Assembly: GCA_910580105.1 (NCBI GenBank)
Contig: CAJTWN010000002.1
Coordinates: 1 to 64,000 of the forward strand
Reading direction: 5' to 3'
Length of the DNA stretch: 64,000 nt
Source: an uncultured Clostridia bacterium
GTDB lineage: Bacteria > Bacillota > Clostridia > Monoglobales > Monoglobaceae
The notes beneath the pieces are model-generated. The model saw nothing but the letters and a program-made list of their open reading frames with translations. It made no database searches and had not been told where the DNA came from. Every line of letters begins with the position of its first letter. Position 1 is the first letter of the stretch. Below, one piece after another: positions 8,161 through 16,137 of this stretch. A program made the translations under genes and the position numbers.

Positions 8161-9018
8161 TTATTTCTTAATGCCAATCACGACACGGTCACGCTGTTCC
8201 AAATCCTGCAATATTTCAATTCCGGCAAAACCAGCGCGTTCCATTATATCGGCCACATCGGCGCCCTGATCAAATCCGATCTCGAAGGCAAGTCCGCCGC
8301 CCGCTTTCAGCGGTGCAGACCCGGCAATGGAACGATAGAACAACAAACCATCTTCTCCGCCGTCCAATGCGGCGAAAGGCTCGTATCCAGCCACCTCAAT
8401 CTGAAGATTTGAAATCTCCTGCGTTGGGATATAAGGCGGATTGGAAACCACAAAATCAACAGGATGGTTCAATGGAGGAAACCCTCTGCATATATCATAG
8501 GTGATAAAATGTACCCGTTTTTCCACCCGGTTCCGCTCTGCATTCCTTTGGGCAAGGGCGACCGCCTCCGGCGAAATATCAATTCCTGTCACATGAATAT
8601 CTGTGAGATAATGGGCAAGGCTGATTCCGATACATCCGCTTCCGCTGCCAACATCCACTATTCCAGCACCCTCCGTGCCTTGTCTGCGCAGACGCTCAAT
8701 CACAGTCTCAACCAACAGCTCCGTCTCCGGCCGGGGAATCAGAACATTTTTATCGACCCAAAAATTCAGCGACATGAACTCTGTCCCACCAATGATATAT
8801 TGAATCGGTTCACCATGCAGACGGCGGTTGGCAAGTGCGCGAACTGAAATTACCATCGCATCGGTCACCGTCATTTCTTTGGTCAGCACCTGCGTCTTAT
8901 CAAGTCCGAAGGCATACATCAATAAAAGCATAGCCTCTGCCTCCGCAGAGGAGACACCGCCGTCCGCCAATGTTTCTGTCACCTTACGTCTCAATTCTTT
9001 TAACGTCATTTTTACCAC
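8161..9018 (-). CDS. prmC: Release factor glutamine methyltransferase
   Basis: 285-aa SAM-dependent enzyme that methylates the Gln of the GGQ motif in peptide release factors RF1 and RF2. Residues about 1-80 form the helical release-factor-binding domain. The Rossmann domain has the SAM loop (IVDVGSGSGCIGISLA) and the catalytic NPPY motif (VVSNPPYIPT). It follows yqhQ with a short overlap. The GTG start at 9018 has GAGG five bases upstream; an ATG at 9009 is possible. Its common partner prfA is not downstream. Confidence 0.92.
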   Translation of the reverse strand: MVKMTLKELRRKVTETLADGGVSSAEAEAMLLLMYAFGLDKTQVLTKEMTVTDAMVISVRALANRRLHGEPIQYIIGGTEFMSLNFWVDKNVLIPRPETELLVETVIERLRRQGTEGAGIVDVGSGSGCIGISLAHYLTDIHVTGIDISPEAVALAQRNAERNRVEKRVHFITYDICRGFPPLNHPVDFVVSNPPYIPTQEISNLQIEVAGYEPFAALDGGEDGLLFYRSIAGSAPLKAGGGLAFEIGFDQGADVADIMERAGFAGIEILQDLEQRDRVVIGIKK

Positions 9019-10046
9019 TTATCCTCTTCTTTATTCTCAGGCATAACAGCTGTTAAAGCAGCGATTGCAACCTCTATCTGATCATCGTCAGGCTCGTTGG
9101 TGGTAATTCTCTGGAAACACAGGCCCGGCGCACTGATAATTTGGGTAAAAAGATTGTCATGCCGGCCTGCGAACTTGATAATTTCATAGGACAGCCCCGC
9201 CACAACCGGCAGAAGGAGCAAACGGAGAACCATCCGCATAATGACCCACGGAACCGCTGTCAGCACCGGCCCAATGAACGGAATAGCCGCAAATACCTGT
9301 TCATCCCAAGGAATGACCGAGAAAACCAGAATACTGATTACCATGACGATCAACAGAAAACTGGTTCCGCAGCGCGGATGAAATCTTGTCTGTTTTCTTA
9401 CGTTTTCCACCGTGAGGGGCAGTCCTTTTTCATAACAGAATATGGACTTATGCTCTGCACCATGGTACATAAACACCCTTTTGATATCCTTTGTCTGCGC
9501 CACCAGGGTGAGGTAGAGCAGAAAAATCAGAATCCGCACAACGCCCTCAACCAAGGTAAGCAGAACACTGCTATGTATCACCGGCCGCAAAAACCCCGTG
9601 ATAAATGTCGGCAGCAAAATAAACAAACCAATACTTAAAATCAGCGAAAAGATAACCGAACAATATATCACGATGTTCATCGCCTTTTCGGATGAAAACT
9701 TCTTTTCCAGCCACGCATCAAATTTTGAAGGTTCCTGTTCCTTCACATTCCCCTCTTCGTCCTCCAAATCAAAGAACTGAGCAGAAAACATCAGGGATTT
9801 CACTCCTATAATCATCGAGTCAAAAAAATTCACACACCCCCGGACAATCGGCAGTTTTACAAACCGGCTTGTCCGGACCTTTCCCAGTCCCTGCTCATCA
9901 ATAACAATCTCGCCATCCGGTTTGCGGACAGCCGTTGCAATCTTTTTCGGGCCGCGCATCATTACCCCTTCCATGACCGCCTGGCCGCCAATGGAAGTCC
10001 TATGAATGATTTCTGCATCCCGCTTCAATGTATCGTCATTTTTCAT
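9012..10046 (-). CDS. yqhQ: DUF1385 membrane protein YqhQ
   Basis: 344-aa integral membrane protein of unknown biochemical role, conserved in Firmicutes. The N-terminal GGQAVMEGVMMRGP signature is diagnostic. It has four or more hydrophobic segments (about 130-160, 180-205, 245-275, 280-305), a conserved YHGAEHKSIFCYE stretch and FHPRCGTSFLL. The start at 10046 follows AGGTAGGTG; the longer frame to 10100 adds a poor tail. It overlaps prmC, an arrangement often seen in Clostridia, so the two are probably co-transcribed. Confidence 0.88.
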   Translation of the reverse strand: MKNDDTLKRDAEIIHRTSIGGQAVMEGVMMRGPKKIATAVRKPDGEIVIDEQGLGKVRTSRFVKLPIVRGCVNFFDSMIIGVKSLMFSAQFFDLEDEEGNVKEQEPSKFDAWLEKKFSSEKAMNIVIYCSVIFSLILSIGLFILLPTFITGFLRPVIHSSVLLTLVEGVVRILIFLLYLTLVAQTKDIKRVFMYHGAEHKSIFCYEKGLPLTVENVRKQTRFHPRCGTSFLLIVMVISILVFSVIPWDEQVFAAIPFIGPVLTAVPWVIMRMVLRLLLLPVVAGLSYEIIKFAGRHDNLFTQIISAPGLCFQRITTNEPDDDQIEVAIAALTAVMPENKEEDKW

Positions 10047-10200
10047 GTAAACACCTACCTTTACAGCTTTCAGTATAGCATACCCTTCCCACAATTTCAA
10101 CAGTTTCTAACAATTTAAAAAAATCTATTGACTTTTATAAGCAATGGGATTAAGATAGCTTCTATGATTTTATTTTTTCGAAACGAAAGGAGGAATTTTA

Positions 10201-11604
10201 ATGGCAAAAGAAGTAATATGCGACATGACCAAAGGCAGTCCGATGAAGCACATCATCATCTTTTCCATACCACTCATCCTCGGCAATCTCTTTCAGGTCT
10301 TTTATAACATGGTTGACTCCATCATCGTCGGCCGAACCCTTGGCGTAGAAGCTCTGGCCGGCGTTGGCGTTGCCGGCAGTCTGCATTTTCTTGTCATCGG
10401 TTTTTCCAGCGGAATCACCAGCGGATTCGGCATTATAGTGGCCCAGCGTTTTGGGGCAAACGACCCGGAAGGCGTCCGCCGCAGTGTTGCCATGGGGACA
10501 GTTCTCAACCTCTGTTTTTCCATCCTGCTCACCTCTGTCAGTGTTGGTTTTACTATGCCGATTCTTAAATGGATGCATACACCGGCAGACATTATCCAAA
10601 ATGCCTACGACTATATTGTTGTTATCTTCATGGGCATATCAGCCACCATGTTTTTCAACTATCTTTCCTGTATCATCCGCGCTCTGGGAGACAGCAAAAC
10701 ACCGCTGTACTTCCTGATGATCGCCTCAGCCACCAACATTATTCTGGATTTCGTCTTTATACTTTTCTTCCATATGGGAACGGCGGGAGCGGGCCTTGCC
10801 ACTGTCATTGCCCAGGCGCTGTCCGGCCTGCTCTGTCTGCTTTTGATTGTCAAAAAGTTTCCCATGCTGCATGTAAAAAGAAAACATTGGCGCTGGGATT
10901 CCCGCTTTGCCTGGATCCACCTCCGCCTCGGCCTGCCCATGGCCCTGCAGTTTTCTATTACCGCTTCCGGGGTAATGATTGTCCAGAGTGTTCTGAACGG
11001 TTTTGGCTCGACAATTGTGGCGGGCTATACGGCAGCAAATAAAATTGAACAGCTCATCACCCAGCCGCTGATTGCCTTTGGCGTCACCATGGCAACCTAT
11101 ATTGGACAAAATTATGGCGCAGGAAATGCGGAACGCATCAAGCAGGGAACCAAAAGCTGTATGCTTCTGGTCACTCTCTTTTCTGTCTTTGGTTCCTTAT
11201 TAATCTTCTTTTTCGGAAGTGGTTTCACCAAAATATTTGTAGGAAATGGCCAGACTGATGTTATTGCCGCTGCACGTACCTATCTGGTGATCACCTGCTT
11301 TTTCTATTTAATTCTCGGCTATTTAATCATGTTCCGCAATACTTTGCAGGGGATGAACAATTCTATCGTCTCTCTCTTGGGCAGCGGAACTGAACTGATC
11401 TCCAGAATTATTTTTGCCATTCTCCTCAGCAAATACTTAGGCTATGCAGGCGTATGCTTTGCCAGCCCCTTTGCCTGGACAACTGCCGGCATCCTCTATA
11501 TCGTTCAATTTATTTTTGATATAAAAAAATTCAAAAAACAACTTGCCAAACGATATACGCAGCCCCAGCATCCGGACAAGAAAATGACTGCTGATGCCCA
11601 TTAA
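10201..11604 (+). CDS. MATE-family efflux transporter
   Basis: 467-aa membrane protein with about 12 hydrophobic helices in two related halves, the normal size for the family. The N-terminal IPLILGNLFQVFYNMVDSIIVGRTLG is typical of the NorM/DinF-like MATE exporters, which expel drugs or metabolites in exchange for H+ or Na+. RBS AAAGGAGG. Upstream lies TTGACT with a TAAGAT -10 box (about 10129-10157). The substrate cannot be told. The original terminator of this gene was split by the mobile element that starts 58 bp after the stop codon. Confidence 0.92.
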   Translation: MAKEVICDMTKGSPMKHIIIFSIPLILGNLFQVFYNMVDSIIVGRTLGVEALAGVGVAGSLHFLVIGFSSGITSGFGIIVAQRFGANDPEGVRRSVAMGTVLNLCFSILLTSVSVGFTMPILKWMHTPADIIQNAYDYIVVIFMGISATMFFNYLSCIIRALGDSKTPLYFLMIASATNIILDFVFILFFHMGTAGAGLATVIAQALSGLLCLLLIVKKFPMLHVKRKHWRWDSRFAWIHLRLGLPMALQFSITASGVMIVQSVLNGFGSTIVAGYTAANKIEQLITQPLIAFGVTMATYIGQNYGAGNAERIKQGTKSCMLLVTLFSVFGSLLIFFFGSGFTKIFVGNGQTDVIAAARTYLVITCFFYLILGYLIMFRNTLQGMNNSIVSLLGSGTELISRIIFAILLSKYLGYAGVCFASPFAWTTAGILYIVQFIFDIKKFKKQLAKRYTQPQHPDKKMTADAH

Positions 11605-11647
11605 AAAGCAAACAAGCGTACTGCCGGTGGTTTTCTCCTTACAATTC

Positions 11648-11688
11648 AAAAACAGACAGCCAAAGGCTAACCGTCATAGGATAGTTAC
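11648..11688. repeat. Left end (attL) of the mobile element
   Basis: Host half AAAAACAGACAGCC (11648-11661), core AAAGGCT (11662-11668), then an element arm ending GGATAGTTAC. The host half pairs exactly with GGCTGTCTGTTTTT at 20740-20753, and the element arm is an imperfect inverted copy of the arm inside the right end (AACTATC...GGGTT). Confidence 0.75.
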
Positions 11689-11770
11689 AAAAAAATATGC
11701 AACGGCGGCAAGCCGATTGGAGATAATCTTTGTAAATAACTTATGGCAAACAATTAAATATTGCACAGCA

Positions 11771-11806
11771 AAAGAGTTGATAAATTAATTTTTATCAACT
11801 CTTTTT
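11771..11806. terminator. Terminator inside the element's left end
   Basis: AAAGAGTTGATAAA/TTTATCAACTCTTT stem, 6-base loop, followed by a T run on the plus strand. It probably stops transcription coming from the MATE gene, whose own terminator was split. Confidence 0.75.
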
Positions 11807-11837
11807 TGTCGCGCCAAAATAGAAATGGGGTGATTTC

Positions 11838-12215
11838 ATGACTGAACCAAAGACATATACAGCAGCAGAATATTTATGTTTGGAAAACGACTATGAACGA
11901 ATGAGCGAGAAATACGAGTGTGAATTTGAACGGCGCAGGAGGTGGGAAAAGAAATACTCGGAATTGCTGTCAGAAAAGAATCGACTTATGTTAGAACTGA
12001 ATAACTTGAAAAATCAGCCGCTGCGCAAGCACAACGAGCGTGGCGCCGGAAGAAAACCGCTTGCCACCCCGGAGCAAATAAAGGAAATTATTCAACTTTA
12101 CAATAGTGGCATTTCTTACAGCCAAATTCTAAAGCAACTTCATCTTTCCTGGAGCAAAGGCACGATCAGGAACATCATTGTCCGGTATCAGCAGACGAAA
12201 GAGGGCACGGAATAA
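11838..12215 (+). CDS. Coiled-coil protein with resolvase-type helix-turn-helix
   Basis: 125-aa protein. Residues about 15-65 are highly charged and predicted coiled coil. Residues about 70-120 form an HTH like the C-terminal DNA-binding domain of serine invertases: a GAGRKPLATPEQ arm, then IKEIIQLYNSGISYSQIL and a recognition helix. It has no catalytic domain. GGGGTGATTTC precedes the ATG. It opens the mobilization module, so a role in controlling mobilization or in building the relaxosome is likely but not shown. Confidence 0.6.
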   Translation: MTEPKTYTAAEYLCLENDYERMSEKYECEFERRRRWEKKYSELLSEKNRLMLELNNLKNQPLRKHNERGAGRKPLATPEQIKEIIQLYNSGISYSQILKQLHLSWSKGTIRNIIVRYQQTKEGTE

Positions 12216-12359
12216 CACATCTCTTTCAGAGATGGCAAGGTTACCTTTTGTGTGTACAACGCCATCCTACGGATGCCCTTGTTCCACAAAAGACCTTTCT
12301 GGGAAGTATCCCAGACCCTCTTATTCCCGCAGGGAAATATACTTTAGGAGGCAACCAAA
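12216..12359. other. Possible origin of transfer with hairpins
   Basis: 144 bp between the HTH gene and mobC with several short inverted repeats: CATCTCTTTCAGAGATG (12219-12235), CCATCCTACGGATG (12262-12275), TCTGGGA/TCCCAGA (12298-12315) and a CCC/GGG hairpin near 12326-12333. Position directly before the relaxosome genes and density of repeats fit an oriT, but no nic site was recognised. Confidence 0.35.
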
Positions 12360-12677
12360 ATGAAGGATAAACGTATCCAGATTCGAATCACCGAAAAAGA
12401 TTTATTAAAAATTGACCGCAAAGCAGATAAGGCAAAACTCACCCGTACAGATTTTCTAATTAAATCCGCGCTCAATAAGCCTATTGTCAATTTAGAGTGC
12501 GGACAGGAGATTGCACGTCAGCTATGCAAAATCGGGAGCAACATCAACCAGTTGACGGCTCTTTCCCACATGGGCAAAATTCAAATTGTCTATTTGGATG
12601 AATATCAAAAGGAGGTGTCGAAGCTATGGCAATTGTTGAGTTCATCAATCAGCCAAACCGTTCCCACACAGGAATGA
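12360..12677 (+). CDS. mobC: Mobilization accessory protein MobC
   Basis: 105-aa relaxosome protein. The N-terminal ribbon-helix-helix (RIQIRITEKDLLKIDRKADKA, LTRTDFLIKSAL) binds DNA. The C-terminal half has the MobC pattern (IARQLCKIGSNINQLTALSH). Such proteins open oriT DNA and help the relaxase nick it. RBS TAGGAGG. Its last 52 bp overlap the relaxase gene, whose ribosome binding site lies inside mobC, so the two are coupled. Confidence 0.85.
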   Translation: MKDKRIQIRITEKDLLKIDRKADKAKLTRTDFLIKSALNKPIVNLECGQEIARQLCKIGSNINQLTALSHMGKIQIVYLDEYQKEVSKLWQLLSSSISQTVPTQE

Positions 12678-13744
12678 ATCGTGTTTTGAATTATGTGATA
12701 AATCCAGATAAGACATCTGATGAACTTGTCAGCGGGATTGGAATTAATCCAAAAAACGCATATCAAGAGATGGTGACGCTAAAGCAACTGATGGGCAAAA
12801 CCGATAGACGGTTATGGTATCATTTCGTCCAGAGTTTCGCACCGCATGACAACGTCACACCGGAAATGGCTCACCAAATTGCCTTGGAAACAGCAGAATA
12901 CTTCAAAGATCAATATCAGATTGTGATTGCGACACACATAGATAAAGCACATATTCACACACATTTCGTCTTGAACACCGTCAACATAGAGACGGGAAGA
13001 AAATATACACAAAACAACGCTCAGCGTCTGGAAATACAGGCGTTGAGCGATTCTATTTGTGCCAAACACGGTCTGTCAGTGTTATCACAATGGCAACGCG
13101 AAAAGCGCACATACAAGAAACCCGGACAATACCGCAGCGAGCGCACAGGTCACAGTTGGAAAGCGGAATTGAAAAATACGATTGATAAATGCCTGATAAT
13201 ATCATCCAGTAGGAACGAATTTATAGAAAACATGAGGGCGTATGGCTACTCCGTGGACTGGAGTGACACCAGAAAAAACATCACGTTCACTACGCCGAAT
13301 GGCAAGAAATGCAGGGATAAGACGTTAGGCGAACCGGAGATTTACAACAAGCAATATTTCGAGATGGTATTTGAACAAAATGCCAGACAGCGGCAATATG
13401 GAACATTCGGACATCAGCAAGCGGAAACACTGTTACATATATTATCTGGGACTTATGATCATGACGGCACAATCCCGGTAGAGGACGGGTTTATGCAGGG
13501 GGATGGCATTGATTTTCATGGATTATCAGAGATAGAAATTGAAATTATCCTTGCACGCCAAAGAACGGAAAAGCTGATAAAACAGGCGCGAATAGCCGCC
13601 AATCAATCCAAGCAGGAACAAGCAATAGTACAGCAAGCCATGCAATGCCGTCTGGAACTTTTGGAACAATTGATACAGATACTTATATCACGGAATTATG
13701 AAAACGAGAACACCTTTGATGAAGAAGATGAATTAGAATTTTAA
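12626..13744 (+). CDS. Relaxase (MobP/VirD2-like)
   Basis: 372-aa nickase that would cut oriT and lead the DNA strand into a recipient cell. The catalytic three-His motif is clear (THIDKAHIHTHFVLNTVN, about residues 110-127). The conserved N-terminal Asn/Arg-rich start with a Tyr (RVLNYVINPDKT) fits the nicking Tyr position. The C-terminal third is charged and helical. RBS GGAGGTG. The length is modest for a relaxase and no primase or helicase domain is attached. It is the only transfer function in the element. Confidence 0.88.
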   Translation: MAIVEFINQPNRSHTGMNRVLNYVINPDKTSDELVSGIGINPKNAYQEMVTLKQLMGKTDRRLWYHFVQSFAPHDNVTPEMAHQIALETAEYFKDQYQIVIATHIDKAHIHTHFVLNTVNIETGRKYTQNNAQRLEIQALSDSICAKHGLSVLSQWQREKRTYKKPGQYRSERTGHSWKAELKNTIDKCLIISSSRNEFIENMRAYGYSVDWSDTRKNITFTTPNGKKCRDKTLGEPEIYNKQYFEMVFEQNARQRQYGTFGHQQAETLLHILSGTYDHDGTIPVEDGFMQGDGIDFHGLSEIEIEIILARQRTEKLIKQARIAANQSKQEQAIVQQAMQCRLELLEQLIQILISRNYENENTFDEEDELEF

Positions 13745-13751
13745 AAAAGGC

Positions 13752-13793
13752 TTGACTTTTTCTGCGCATAAGAATATAATAAATATGCGCAGA
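13752..13793 (+). promoter_or_regulatory. Promoter with operator for the RHH gene
   Basis: TTGACT (13752-13757), 17-bp spacer, TATAAT (13775-13780). A perfect inverted repeat, TCTGCGCATA (13761-13770) and TATGCGCAGA (13784-13793), flanks the -10 box. It is a classic layout for a self-repressed gene. Confidence 0.7.
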
Positions 13794-13810
13794 GAAAGTG
13801 AGGTGACTAC

Positions 13811-13990
13811 ATGGCGCAGAAAAAGATGGGACGTCCAAAATCTGAAAATCCCCTAAAAGACCGTATTTTTGTGTTGGTAGATGACGAGACTAAGGCTCAG
13901 CTTAAAAAGTGTACTGAAGTTTTAAATACCACACGTTCAGACGTTGTCAGGAAAGGGATTAAACGGATATATGACGAACTCGAAAAATAA
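13811..13990 (+). CDS. Ribbon-helix-helix DNA-binding protein
   Basis: 59-aa protein (start ATG after GTGAGGTG). A basic tail with a KKMGRPKSENPLKD motif is followed by a ribbon-helix-helix: RIFVLVDDETKAQLKKC as strand and first helix, then TTRSDVVRKGIKRIYDEL. The GRPK arm may insert into the minor groove. The palindrome around its own promoter suggests it represses itself and may control copy number or mobilization, as CopG-type proteins do. Confidence 0.75.
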   Translation: MAQKKMGRPKSENPLKDRIFVLVDDETKAQLKKCTEVLNTTRSDVVRKGIKRIYDELEK

Positions 13991-14133
13991 AAAGAGAAGC
14001 GGCTCCACTCGGTAAAGGTTCGCCACTTCTCCCCGCACGACCGTCTAAAAAGACAGAGGTACATAAATATTATACACTATGTTCCGTCTGCTTTCAAGGG
14101 GTTGTGACTAATTTTAAAGAAAGGGTAATCATT
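13991..14133 (+). other. Structured leader or terminator region
   Basis: Just after the RHH stop, GAGAAG...CTTCTC (about 13994-14030) forms an imperfect hairpin, followed by GTCT/AGAC (14042-14055). It may end the RHH transcript or lead into the next gene. No other feature was seen. Confidence 0.35.
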
Positions 14134-14445
14134 ATGCCTAACAGCTTTGAAATCAACTTCAAAACATTGCTTGCGGAAACCGTCAGCGAGGCCCATGTAC
14201 GGCTACGGAATCAAGACCCTGAATACAAACAGCAGTCAAGGCGGATGTATGTAATCCACGAGGAATTGGAAACCCTGCTTGAAAACAAGAACGCCCAACC
14301 GTCAGCCTATCACTGGGATTTGGTACGCGAATACTTTAAACTGGATTTGGATACATACTATCCCGAACACACCGCAACATATATCCAGGCCCTGTTCGAT
14401 TGTGTGGGAGTGCTTGTGAAAATGGGGTGGGTGAAAAAAATTTAA
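14134..14445 (+). CDS. Hypothetical element protein
   Basis: 103-aa soluble helical protein starting at MPNSFEIN (AAAGAAAGGG upstream); an in-frame start at 14104 would add 10 residues without a better site. It contains no recognised motif: acidic and aromatic residues dominate the C-terminal half (LDLDTYYPEHTATYIQALFDCVGVLVKMGW). Its place between the mobilization genes and the cargo suggests an accessory of the element backbone. Unrecognised. Confidence 0.6.
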   Translation: MPNSFEINFKTLLAETVSEAHVRLRNQDPEYKQQSRRMYVIHEELETLLENKNAQPSAYHWDLVREYFKLDLDTYYPEHTATYIQALFDCVGVLVKMGWVKKI

Positions 14446-14450
14446 GAAAT

Positions 14451-14486
14451 ATAAAACGTCGTATCGGTCTAGATACGACGTTTTAT
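14451..14486. terminator. Bidirectional terminator
   Basis: A perfect 15-bp stem, ATAAAACGTCGTATC / GATACGACGTTTTAT, with a 6-base loop, sits between the converging genes at 14134-14445 and 14488-15483. It cleanly separates element backbone from cargo. Confidence 0.85.
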
Positions 14487-14487
14487 A

Positions 14488-15483
14488 TTATTTATTAATA
14501 ATCTTACCGATATTTCGCAATTCTATAGAAATTGTTCCATCCGGATTATTTATGAATTTTAAGTAATCTTTATTATGAACATAATCTACTGGAAAGACTA
14601 TCTCAATTCCAGTATCGGTTTTTATTTTATGTTTTTTTTCTGAGCGATTAACATATGATTTATCTATTTTTATTTTTTCTGGTATTCCTGCATTTTCAAT
14701 TTCTTTAATATACTCATTTTGCATAACTTGTGAACTCTCAAAAACTTCTTTTCCTAAATCAATGGCGTCAATCTGGTTAGATAATTCTGAGTTTTCAAGT
14801 ATATAATTTTTGGCTTTTGAAATCGCTTCTACACTATTGTGATTATGCTGTTCGGCTATTTTTTTTGTAATAGTGTTGACTAACCTTATGGATTCACTTT
14901 GAGATATTTTATAATTGCACTCTAATATAATATCCGGCAAAATATAAACATCCTCACCATTAATATACCTTTTTTTATCAACAAATTTAATCTCTTTAGT
15001 TGATGTATTTATCATCGCATAGCTATCTAACTTTTGCGATAATCCGGGCAATATTGCGTGATGATTTATTATTTCATTTTTTACCAAACCATCTTCTCGT
15101 ATTACATGATGTGTATAACCACTTTTGTTAGCGCAGACCAAAATTCCAATATAATTTTGGTCTTTATCATCAAATTCAGTGATAATTATATCTACAGAAT
15201 CTAAGTTATCTGATTGGGATATACTTTTGTTAAACTGTTCTGCAATATATATAGAAAAAGTTAAAAATTCAATTTTTCCTTCTAAATATTCTTTCATTTT
15301 AATATTTAGGTTGCTGTTTTCCTCCAAAAATCCAGTTTTTGCATTAGGATCACCAATGGCTTTATCTAAATGTTTTTGTATGTATGAATGAGTGGCATCA
15401 TCTTGAATACCTAGTTCTTTTTCTGAAAAAACCATTACCCCCGAGTTAAAATCCAAAATGTGTAAAATGCTTTTATTTATCAT
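14488..15483 (-). CDS. Nucleoid-associated protein, 37-kDa (NdpA/YejK) family
   Basis: 331-aa protein resembling the clostridial branch of the 37-kDa nucleoid-associated family: ILHILDFNSGVMVFSEKEL at the start, YIGILVCANKSGYTHHV and LPGLSQKLDSYAMIN in the middle, then an all-helical part and a basic segment (RSEKKHKIKTDTGIEI). Family members bind DNA or the nucleoid; their biochemical activity is poorly known. It is the last gene of the cargo operon and overlaps the membrane protein gene by 11 bp. Its sequence is visibly more AT-rich than the chromosomal genes around the element. The combination with a small membrane protein recalls the two-part Kiwa defence system (membrane KwaA, DNA-binding KwaB), though KwaB belongs to another family. 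Confidence 0.7.
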   Translation of the reverse strand: MINKSILHILDFNSGVMVFSEKELGIQDDATHSYIQKHLDKAIGDPNAKTGFLEENSNLNIKMKEYLEGKIEFLTFSIYIAEQFNKSISQSDNLDSVDIIITEFDDKDQNYIGILVCANKSGYTHHVIREDGLVKNEIINHHAILPGLSQKLDSYAMINTSTKEIKFVDKKRYINGEDVYILPDIILECNYKISQSESIRLVNTITKKIAEQHNHNSVEAISKAKNYILENSELSNQIDAIDLGKEVFESSQVMQNEYIKEIENAGIPEKIKIDKSYVNRSEKKHKIKTDTGIEIVFPVDYVHNKDYLKFINNPDGTISIELRNIGKIINK

Positions 15484-16114
15484 TTCCTTCTCCTTTATCT
15501 TCGTCCTTTGAAAAAGCTAATAGTTTGTAAGCTATGCTTGCTCTAAAGAGCACGATGGTGTTATATATCGTGCTCTTAATTTCGTAAAAAATTCTAAAAA
15601 TAAACCAAAAATAAAGTAATAGTAATATACAAGAAGCTATATTGTTTAGAATCATATGCGAAAATAAAACCTTCTCATAGTCCATTGTTTTAAGAAAAAT
15701 TAGTATTAGCCCTGTGATACCTATTCCAATAAAATATAAGAAAAGTATTGATTCATAATACATGGTACTCTGTTTCAGATAACTTGTTCCTTCATCATAA
15801 TCAATCTTCGCCAATTTTTTAATATAATCATCACTTAAGAAAGCTAACAATATTGAATAAACTGCAAAAACACAACCAAAAACAGCAAGTGTGACATTTA
15901 GTATTATTTCAATAATTGGCTGTAAATGAGTAAGCGTATTATAACAAAAACTTAACTTAATACTTAAAATTATTGCAAATACAAAAGGAATAATAAACCC
16001 TAAGCAATTTTTCTTTGTTGGAGCAACTTCTTTAAAAGCAGCAATTATCAGGGCTTTAGCGGAAGTAGACTTTGAAAATTCCTTTATTGATGTAAAATAA
16101 TCGCTTGCTTTCAT
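15473..16114 (-). CDS. Four-helix membrane protein of the cargo operon
   Basis: 213-aa protein with a soluble N-terminus of about 37 residues, then four clear hydrophobic helices (about 40-56, 64-92, 119-141, 152-177) and a charged tail (SKDEDKGEGNDK). No family was recognised. The start at 16114 follows AGGGGTG; an ATG-like start at 16123 is less well placed. It is the middle gene of the three-gene cargo and is coupled to the downstream NdpA-like gene by overlap. A four-helix membrane partner to a DNA-associated protein suggests a sensor that detects membrane disturbance and signals inward; this is inference. Confidence 0.6.
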   Translation of the reverse strand: MKASDYFTSIKEFSKSTSAKALIIAAFKEVAPTKKNCLGFIIPFVFAIILSIKLSFCYNTLTHLQPIIEIILNVTLAVFGCVFAVYSILLAFLSDDYIKKLAKIDYDEGTSYLKQSTMYYESILFLYFIGIGITGLILIFLKTMDYEKVLFSHMILNNIASCILLLLYFWFIFRIFYEIKSTIYNTIVLFRASIAYKLLAFSKDEDKGEGNDK

Positions 16115-16137
16115 CGAAATCACCCCTCACGCTTTTA

